NCBI GenBank assembly: GCA_016295665.1
Contig: JAEDKS010000060.1
Coordinates: 1 to 12,525, forward strand
Direction: 5' to 3'
Length of the DNA stretch: 12,525 bases
Origin: Clostridia bacterium
Lineage (GTDB): Bacteria > Bacillota > Clostridia > Christensenellales > Aristaeellaceae
Both the position numbers and the translations under genes were made by a program. Shown one piece after another: positions 7,116-12,017 of the stretch (position 1 is the stretch's first letter; every line of letters begins with the position of its first letter). A model generated the notes under the pieces. It was given only the letters and a program-made list of their open reading frames with translations, made no database searches and was not told where the DNA came from.

Positions 7116-7793
7116 ATGTTTACCGTAATGGTGGTGGAGGACGATCTTCCGCTGCGCAAGATGATGTGTGCCTTTCTGCAGATGAATGGCTATCGCCCCG
7201 TGCAGGCGTCCAACGGCGATGAGGCCCTCGACCTGACCGGTAAGGTCATGCCCGACCTGGTCATCGCCGATGTGATGATGCCCGTCATGGACGGTTGGGA
7301 GCTGACCGGGGAGCTGCGGCGGCTCTATCCCATGCTGCCCATCATGCTCGTCACCGCCCGCGATACCCTGGAGGACAAGCGCAAGGGCTTCTCCTCCGGC
7401 GCCGATGATTACCTGACCAAGCCCGTGGATCTGGACGAGATGCTGCTGCACGTCAACGCGCTGCTCCGCCGCGCCCAGTCCATGACCAGCCATCAGCTGC
7501 GGGTGGGCAACACCGTGCTGGACTATGACTCGCTGACCGTCACCTGCGGCAGCACCTCCCTGACCCTGCCCAAGAAGGAGTTCTACCTGCTTTTCAAGCT
7601 GCTCTCCAGCCCCCGGCAGATCTTCACCCGCCGTCAGCTGATGGACGAGATCTGGGGCATGGACGCCCAGAGCGACGAGCGCACCGTGGACGTGCATATC
7701 AAGCGCCTGCGGGAAAAGTGCGAGGTGTTCGACGATTTCAGCATCGTCACCGTCCGCGGGCTGGGCTACAAGGCGGAAAAGACCCATGAATAA
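7116..7793 (+). CDS. Two-component response regulator, OmpR/PhoB family
   Basis: DNA-binding regulator switched on by phosphorylation from the adjacent kinase. The 225-residue protein has a receiver domain with the acidic pair E8/D9, phospho-acceptor Asp52 in IADVMMP, switch Thr80 and Lys102 in the TKP motif. A winged-helix output domain follows (about 127-222), with the typical RTVDVHIKRLREK recognition-helix region and the closing VRGLGYK. The frame is open upstream to 7020. I chose the ATG at 7116 because the protein then begins exactly at the first receiver strand, and GGGGTG lies 8 bases upstream. The 3' end overlaps the kinase gene by 8 bases (ATGAATAA). A target in the neighbouring exporter operon is likely from position alone. 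I cannot recognise its binding repeats. Confidence 0.95.
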   Translation: MFTVMVVEDDLPLRKMMCAFLQMNGYRPVQASNGDEALDLTGKVMPDLVIADVMMPVMDGWELTGELRRLYPMLPIMLVTARDTLEDKRKGFSSGADDYLTKPVDLDEMLLHVNALLRRAQSMTSHQLRVGNTVLDYDSLTVTCGSTSLTLPKKEFYLLFKLLSSPRQIFTRRQLMDEIWGMDAQSDERTVDVHIKRLREKCEVFDDFSIVTVRGLGYKAEKTHE

Positions 7794-9147
7794 GCTCCGG
7801 CACGCCGTCACCCCCTACTCCTACCAGGCCAAGCTGCAGGTGCTGCTGACGCTCTCCGCCATCATCGCCTGCATGATCTCCCTGGTCTGTTCGTTTGCCT
7901 ACAGCCACTACATCACCCGCGTGGATCTGGCGGACCAGGAGTACAGCCTCGCCATCAGCATGCTGGAGCTGAACCAGAAAACCCAGCTGACCACCGACGA
8001 GATTCTGGTCATGAGCCAGCAGGACAACCTGACGCTCGAGCGCGTGCCCCAGTTTGAGCTGCTCCTCACCGGACAGCAGATGGATCAGCTGCAGGCGCAT
8101 ACCATCCTGTCCGTGCTGGGCAACTTCAACGCCATGCCCGTCACCTTCGTGCAGCTGGATGACGCCGTGGTGCGCATCGCCTCCTCTCAGAAGGCCAACC
8201 TGTTCATCACCACCTTCTGGCGCATGGTGTTCCTGTGCATCTCCCTGGCGATCGTTTTCCTGCTGATCTCCATGCTCTCCGCCCACCGCATCGCCCGGCC
8301 CATCTCCCAGCTGACCCACGCCACCCAGCTGATCTCCAGCGGTGACTTCTCCGTGCAGCTGCCCGAGGACCAGGACGACGAAATCGGCGAGCTGATGCGC
8401 TCCTTCAACGGCATGACCGACGCGCTCCAGCGCACCTCCTGGCTCCAGAAGGACTTCATCGCCAGCGTCAGCCACGAGTTCCGCACCCCCATCGCCTCCA
8501 TTAAAGGCTATGCCCGCCTGCTGCAGATGCCCGATCTGGATGAGAGCACCCGGCAGGAATACGTTCAGATGATCGCCCAGGAGAGCGACCGGCTCTCCCG
8601 GCTGTCCGAGACGCTGCTGCGCCTCACCGCCCTCGAGCAGCAGACCGCCCCCGCTTCCCTGTCCACCTTCCAGCTGGACGAGCAGGTGCGGCAGGTCATG
8701 CTGCGCCTGGAGCCCGTGTGGTCGGCCCGCAAGCTGGAGCTGGAGCTGGACCTCAACCCCGTGACCGTGGAAACCGACGCCGACCTGCTCACCCAGGTCT
8801 GGATCAACCTGATTCACAACGCGGTGAAGTTCTCCGAGGAGGGCGGGCTGCTGGAGATCAGCGTGCGCAAGACGGACATGGCGGAGTTCGAGGTCACCGA
8901 CCACGGCATCGGCATGGACGAGGAGACCATGCGCCGCATCTTCGACCGCTTCTATCAGGCCGACACCTCCCGCAGCCATGAGGGCGTGGGCCTCGGCCTG
9001 AGCCTGGTGCAGCGGATTCTCGTGATTCTGGGAGGCGAGATCAAGGTGCGCTCCCGGCTCCATGAGGGCACCACCATCCGCGTCCGCATCCCCTTCCACC
9101 CGCCGAAGAACCAACATAAGGAGGAACCCCATGTCGATCAATCGTGA
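7786..9147 (+). CDS. Membrane sensor histidine kinase (HAMP, HisKA, HATPase)
   Basis: Partner kinase of the response regulator. Order of parts in 453 residues: membrane helix 1 (about 16-40), an extracytoplasmic sensor region of about 100 residues (41-141) that I do not recognise, helix 2 (about 143-165), HAMP (about 166-218), and the H-box SVSHEFRTP with phospho-accepting His230. The ATPase domain has N-box NLIHNAVKFS (341-350), G1 DHGIGMD (372-378), F-box FDRFYQAD and G2 GVGLGLSL (400-407). All catalytic motifs are intact. The sensor domain is mid-sized, unlike the very short loop of BceS-type kinases that sense through their transporter, so direct ligand sensing is possible. The tail beyond about residue 437 (PFHPPKNQHKEEPHVDQS) is also the ribosome binding site and start region of the next gene, a 17-base overlap. 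Confidence 0.96.
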   Translation: MNKLRHAVTPYSYQAKLQVLLTLSAIIACMISLVCSFAYSHYITRVDLADQEYSLAISMLELNQKTQLTTDEILVMSQQDNLTLERVPQFELLLTGQQMDQLQAHTILSVLGNFNAMPVTFVQLDDAVVRIASSQKANLFITTFWRMVFLCISLAIVFLLISMLSAHRIARPISQLTHATQLISSGDFSVQLPEDQDDEIGELMRSFNGMTDALQRTSWLQKDFIASVSHEFRTPIASIKGYARLLQMPDLDESTRQEYVQMIAQESDRLSRLSETLLRLTALEQQTAPASLSTFQLDEQVRQVMLRLEPVWSARKLELELDLNPVTVETDADLLTQVWINLIHNAVKFSEEGGLLEISVRKTDMAEFEVTDHGIGMDEETMRRIFDRFYQADTSRSHEGVGLGLSLVQRILVILGGEIKVRSRLHEGTTIRVRIPFHPPKNQHKEEPHVDQS

Positions 9148-9877
9148 AAAGGAGCTGATGAAGCTCTCCGGTGAATTCCAGAAGATGGTGGATGAGTTCT
9201 TCTCCGTCCAGTGCCGCTATCAGGCCGCCATCAAGGAGGTGCAGACCAAGCTGGAAATCCTTGACGAGGAGTTCCAGATGCGTCACAGCCGCAACCCCAT
9301 CCACCACATGCAGAGCCGCATGAAGACCATTCAGAGCATGATGGAGAAGCTGCGCCGGAAAAACGAGCGCATCAGCGTGGCCTCCGCGGTGGAGCACCTG
9401 ACCGACATCGCCGGCATCCGGGTGGTCTGCTACTACATCGAGGACATCTACACCATCGCCAACCTGCTCACCAGCCAGGATGACATCCGCGTGCTGAAGT
9501 GGCGGGACTACATCAAGGAGCCCAAGGAGAACGGCTACCGCAGCCTGCACCTGGTGGTGGAGGTGCCCGTGTTCCTGTCCGGGGGCCGCACGCCCGTGCC
9601 CGTGGAGGTGCAGATCCGCACCATCGCCATGGACTTCTGGGGCTCGCTGGAGCACTCGCTGCGCTACAAGGCCGTGGGCAAGGTGCCCCAGGACATCTCC
9701 GACGAACTGCTGCAGGCCGCCGAGGACATCGCCGCGCTGGATGTGCGGATGCAGTCCATCCGCAAGCGCGTGGACATCCTGACCGCCGCCGGAGAGGGCA
9801 CCGGGGAAGCCGCCGGGGAGGACGCCGAGACCCCGGACGCGCCCGAGGTGGACACGCCCGAGTCGGACACGCCCTGA
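9131..9877 (+). CDS. relQ: Small alarmone synthetase, RelQ/YjbM-type GTP pyrophosphokinase
   Basis: Transfers pyrophosphate from ATP to GTP/GDP to make (p)ppGpp, the stringent-response signal. The 248-residue protein has only the RelA/SpoT synthetase domain, with no HD hydrolase, TGS or ACT domain, so it cannot sense ribosomes or degrade the signal as Rel does. Family motifs: DIAGIRVVC (92-100), RDYIKEPKENGYRSLH (125-140) and VEVQIRTIAMDFWGSLEHSLRYK (158-180, with Glu159 and Arg163). The N-terminal and C-terminal helices are those of RelQ, which in relatives forms a tetramer. I chose ATG 9131, preceded by a perfect AAGGAGG inside the kinase gene. Residues about 220-248 are an acidic Gly/Ala/Pro/Glu tail absent from the roughly 210-residue B. 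subtilis enzyme, partly built of a 15-base tandem repeat. Placement behind a kinase is unusual; relQ commonly sits near NAD kinase and rluD genes. Confidence 0.93.
   Translation: MSINREKELMKLSGEFQKMVDEFFSVQCRYQAAIKEVQTKLEILDEEFQMRHSRNPIHHMQSRMKTIQSMMEKLRRKNERISVASAVEHLTDIAGIRVVCYYIEDIYTIANLLTSQDDIRVLKWRDYIKEPKENGYRSLHLVVEVPVFLSGGRTPVPVEVQIRTIAMDFWGSLEHSLRYKAVGKVPQDISDELLQAAEDIAALDVRMQSIRKRVDILTAAGEGTGEAAGEDAETPDAPEVDTPESDTP
9835..9874 (+). repeat. 15-bp tandem repeat, 2.7 copies, at the 3' end of the alarmone synthetase gene
   Basis: Units GGACGCGCCCGAGGT (9835-9849), GGACACGCCCGAGTC (9850-9864) and GGACACGCCC (9865-9874) follow each other without gaps and run up to the stop codon. The period is five codons, so copy changes keep the frame. 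They encode a D-(A/T)-P-E-(V/S) pattern. It explains part of the extra acidic tail of the enzyme. Confidence 0.85.
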
Positions 9878-9920
9878 CCCGCCGAAAGGCCAACCAACCG
9901 AAAAAAAGGAAAAACAGCGG

Positions 9921-9926
9921 TATAAA
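9921..9926 (+). promoter_or_regulatory. Weak candidate -10 box before the YdcZ-type gene
   Basis: TATAAA at 9921-9926 lies in an A-rich patch of the 91-base gap between the synthetase and the next gene. No -35 box is recognisable 16-18 bases upstream, and there is no TGn extension. No terminator follows the synthetase, so read-through is equally possible. Confidence 0.2.
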
Positions 9927-9968
9927 AGCCCGGCATGAACGCCATACTGTCATCAGGGAGGCGATTGC

Positions 9969-10403
9969 ATGCTGGGCTTTTTCTCCGCGCTGATCGCGGG
10001 CGCGGCCATGAGTGTACAGGGCGTCATGAACACCCGGCTCGGAGACAAGGTGGGCGTCCTGGAAACGAACGCCTTCGTGCAGCTGGTGGGCTTCGTGCTG
10101 GCGCTGCTCGTGGCCTTCTTCTTCGGCAGGGGCGACATCCGGCAGATCGGGCAGGCGCCCTGGTACGCGTGGCTCGGGGGCGTGCTGGCGCCGGTCATCA
10201 CGGTGACCGTCATGCTCTCCATTTCCGGGCTCTCCCCCACCATCGCCATCTCCACCATCCTCATCGCCCAGCTTGCCGTGGCGGCCGCCATCGACGCTTT
10301 CGGCATCATGGGCGCCGAGAAGCTGCCCTTCACCTGGCAGAAGCTGGTGGGCCTGGCGCTGATGATCGGCGGCGTGGTGCTGATGAAGTGGCAGTCGAGC
10401 TGA
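9969..10403 (+). CDS. Small membrane protein of the DMT superfamily, YdcZ/DUF606 type
   Basis: Integral membrane protein of 144 residues with about five hydrophobic helices (about 1-18, 33-53, 65-87, 90-112 and 122-141). The N-terminus SALIAGAAMSVQGVMNTRLG, the central ISGLSPTIAISTILIAQL and the end KLVGLALMIGGVVLMK fit the YdcZ family, which are half-sized relatives of drug/metabolite transporters and probably work as dimers. The transported compound is unknown. ATG 9969 has AGGGAGG 7 bases upstream. It shares the strand with the synthetase upstream (91-base gap) but is separated from spoIIAA by a strong terminator. Its gene may be the last of the regulator operon or stand alone. Confidence 0.85.
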   Translation: MLGFFSALIAGAAMSVQGVMNTRLGDKVGVLETNAFVQLVGFVLALLVAFFFGRGDIRQIGQAPWYAWLGGVLAPVITVTVMLSISGLSPTIAISTILIAQLAVAAAIDAFGIMGAEKLPFTWQKLVGLALMIGGVVLMKWQSS

Positions 10404-10428
10404 CGGAACCGGACGCGGCATCTCATTC

Positions 10429-10457
10429 GGGCATCTTTGCCAAAGGTGCCCTTTTTT
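10429..10457 (+). terminator. Intrinsic terminator after the YdcZ-type gene
   Basis: GGGCATCTTT (10429-10438) pairs with AAAGGTGCCC (10442-10451) as a 10-bp stem with one G-T wobble and a 3-base loop. Six T residues follow (10452-10457). It lies 26 bases after the stop codon and insulates the spoIIA operon from upstream transcription. Confidence 0.92.
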
Positions 10458-10461
10458 CGCG

Positions 10462-10491
10462 GCAGGACATCCCCGGGCGGATATGGAACTC
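10462..10491 (+). promoter_or_regulatory. Predicted sigma-H promoter of the spoIIA operon
   Basis: GCAGGACAT (10462-10470), 12 bases, then ATGGAACTC (10483-10491). The known sigma-H consensus is RnAGGAwWW, 11-12 bases, RnnGAATWW. The AGGA core and GAA core are both present with the right spacing; one mismatch falls in the -35 part and two in the -10 part. In Bacillus and other spore formers spoIIA is transcribed by sigma-H with Spo0A-P. A Spo0A box (TGTCGAA) is not evident here. The site starts four bases after the upstream terminator and 61 bases before the spoIIAA start codon. Confidence 0.5.
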
Positions 10492-10522
10492 CTTTCCCAA
10501 CAATCGCAAGGAGGCTCATGCC

Positions 10523-10843
10523 ATGCTGCAATCCATCCGGGACGGCGACCGTCTGACCGTACAAATGCAGGGAGAGCTTGATCACTACTGCGCCCAGTCC
10601 GTGCGCCGGGAGCTGGACGGCCTGCTCGCCGCCGACGACACTATCCGCTGTCTGGTGCTGGACTTCGCCAACCTGACCTTCATGGACTCCTCCGGCATCG
10701 GGGTCATCCTGGGGCGCTACCGGGTGATGCGCGACCGGGGCGGCAGCCTGTGGGTGACCCGCATGAATCCCCACATCGCCCGCATTTTCCACATGTCCGG
10801 CATGGACAGGATCATTCATCAGCTGGAGGAGGCCCGCGCATGA
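10523..10843 (+). CDS. spoIIAA: SpoIIAA, anti-sigma-F factor antagonist (STAS domain)
   Basis: In the forespore, unphosphorylated SpoIIAA attacks the SpoIIAB-sigma-F complex and frees sigma-F; SpoIIAB inactivates it by phosphorylation, and SpoIIE restores it. The 106-residue protein is a single STAS domain. GELDHYCAQSVRRE (17-30) and FMDSSGIGVILGRY (53-66) match the well-known SpoIIAA signature, with Ser57 in the position of the phosphorylated serine (Ser58 in B. subtilis). Start ATG 10523 has a perfect AAGGAGG eight bases upstream. The stop overlaps the spoIIAB start by four bases (ATGA). The domain alone could be another anti-anti-sigma factor, but the following two genes settle the assignment. 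SpoIIE is not in this window. Confidence 0.95.
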   Translation: MLQSIRDGDRLTVQMQGELDHYCAQSVRRELDGLLAADDTIRCLVLDFANLTFMDSSGIGVILGRYRVMRDRGGSLWVTRMNPHIARIFHMSGMDRIIHQLEEARA

Positions 10844-11283
10844 ACAGTCAGCAGAACGAGATGGAGCTCACCTTTCCCTCCCTGCCGGAGAACGAGTCCT
10901 TCGCCCGGGTGGTGGTGGCGGCCTTCGCCGTGCAGCTCAGCCCCACCGTGTCCGAGATCGCGGACATCAAGACCGCCGTATCCGAAGCGGTGACCAACGC
11001 CATCGTCCACGGCTACGCGGGCACGGTGGGCACCGTGACCCTGCGGGCAAGCGTGGTCGGGCGCGCCACGCTCTCCATCGAGGTACAGGACGAGGGCCGG
11101 GGCATCGAGGACGTGGCCCGGGCCATGGAGCCCTTCTACACCACCTGCCCGGAGCAGGAGCGCAGCGGCATGGGCTTTGCGGTCATGCAGACCTTCATGG
11201 ATGACCTGGAGGTGGAGTCCCGGCCCGGCGAGGGCACGCTGGTGCGGATGCGCAAGCGAATCCGCTCCGGCGTGGTGGCCTGA
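10840..11283 (+). CDS. spoIIAB: SpoIIAB, anti-sigma-F factor and SpoIIAA serine kinase
   Basis: Binds sigma-F and keeps it inactive, and phosphorylates SpoIIAA using ATP. The 147-residue length agrees with B. subtilis (146). The GHKL ATPase motifs are present: N-box SEAVTNAIVHGY (48-59) with Asn53, G1 DEGRGIED (84-91) and G2 RSGMGFAVMQTFMDD (108-122). The early motif NESFARV (18-24) holds the arginine used in partner contact in relatives. Start ATG 10840 overlaps the spoIIAA stop, with GGAGGAGG just upstream, so translation is coupled. The RsbW-type anti-sigma-B family is related, but the following sigma factor is of sigma-F type. Confidence 0.96.
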   Translation: MNSQQNEMELTFPSLPENESFARVVVAAFAVQLSPTVSEIADIKTAVSEAVTNAIVHGYAGTVGTVTLRASVVGRATLSIEVQDEGRGIEDVARAMEPFYTTCPEQERSGMGFAVMQTFMDDLEVESRPGEGTLVRMRKRIRSGVVA

Positions 11284-11324
11284 CGCAGGCAGGCTTCACA
11301 GAAGCGCTGCTCCGCGCCCGTTCG

Positions 11325-12017
11325 ATGGGAGCGGAGGGCGAGGAGGCGCTGCGGGCTCTGGCGGAGACGCAGCTGCCGCTGGTGCGGCTGCTGGCGGGGC
11401 GGATGCCCTGGCATGGGCAGAGCCGGGAGGAATTGGTGCAGCAGGGCGTCATCGGCTTGATGAAGGCCCTGCGGCGCTACGACCCGTCGCGGGGCACCGC
11501 CTTCTCCACCTACGCCGCCGCGCTGATTCTGGGCGAGATGCGGCAGCTGCGCCGTCAGGACGCCCCCGTCCACATCCCCCGCACCGACCGGGAGCTGCGC
11601 GTTCAGCTGCGCCGCGCCCAAGAGGCGCTGACCCGGGCGCTGGGCCGGGAGCCTTCCATCACCGAATTGGCGGCAGAGGTGCGTCGGGAGCCTGCGGAGC
11701 TGGTGCTGCTGCTGGAGGACGTGTGCGTCACCAGCCTGGATGCCCCCGTCCGCGAGGACGGCGCTCCGCTGACCGATCTGCTGCCCGACGGCGATCCCTG
11801 GCTGGACAGGCTCATGCTCCGCGACCTGCTCACCCGTCTCTCCCCTGCCGACCGGCAGCTGTGGGAGCTGCGCTGCCGTCAGGGGCTGTCCCAGGCGGAG
11901 ACTGCCGCCCGGCTCGGTCTGTCCCAGAGTCAGGTCAGCCGGCGCGAAAAGGCGCTGCGCCTTCTGCTGCGCAGCGCCTGGCTGGGTGAATCATTGCCGT
12001 CCCCGGCCTCCTCCTGA
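11325..12017 (+). CDS. sigF: Sporulation sigma factor sigma-F (start uncertain, possibly CTG at 11280)
   Basis: First forespore-specific sigma factor. From the ATG at 11325 it has 230 residues: region 2 with EELVQQGVIGLMKALRRYD (35-53), STYAAALILGEMRQLRR (61-77) and VHIPR (82-86), region 3 (about 91-135), and region 4 with SQAETAARLGLSQSQVSRREK (189-209). The ATG has no ribosome binding site, and it cuts the first helix of region 1.2/2.1, which family alignment by eye suggests begins earlier (TEALLRARS in the same frame). Between the in-frame stop at 11202 and 11325 there is no ATG, GTG or TTG. A CTG at 11280-11282 overlaps the spoIIAB stop as CTGA and would give 245 residues, closer to the roughly 255 usual. 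The 3' end overlaps the convergent YgiQ gene by 27 bases. Confidence 0.93.
   Translation: MGAEGEEALRALAETQLPLVRLLAGRMPWHGQSREELVQQGVIGLMKALRRYDPSRGTAFSTYAAALILGEMRQLRRQDAPVHIPRTDRELRVQLRRAQEALTRALGREPSITELAAEVRREPAELVLLLEDVCVTSLDAPVREDGAPLTDLLPDGDPWLDRLMLRDLLTRLSPADRQLWELRCRQGLSQAETAARLGLSQSQVSRREKALRLLLRSAWLGESLPSPASS
11947..11979 (-). terminator. Likely intrinsic terminator of the YgiQ gene, inside sigF
   Basis: On the minus strand GGCGCTGCGC (11978-11969), an 8-base loop and GCGCAGCGCC (11960-11951) form a perfect 10-bp stem, extendable by one A-T pair. TTTT follows (11950-11947). It begins 12 bases after the YgiQ stop codon. The T-run is short, so efficiency is uncertain. In the plus direction the same stem lies in the sigF coding sequence with no T-run. 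Confidence 0.55.

Noticed and set aside
5726..7159. A 477-residue minus-strand frame, and similar ones at 6981-7811 and 7747-9141
   Set aside because: They span gene borders of well-supported plus-strand genes and contain no recognisable motif.
9131..9877. Possible toxic small alarmone synthetase (toxSAS) of a toxin-antitoxin pair
   Set aside because: The motifs and helices are those of housekeeping RelQ, and no small antitoxin gene lies next to it.
9884..9893. GCC-GAAA-GGC mini-hairpin after the synthetase gene as a terminator
   Set aside because: The stem is only three base pairs and no T-run follows.
11177..11989. A 270-residue Ala/Gly/Arg-rich frame overlapping spoIIAB and sigF
   Set aside because: It is a frame shadow; sigma-F motifs are in the other frame, and the composition is low-complexity.
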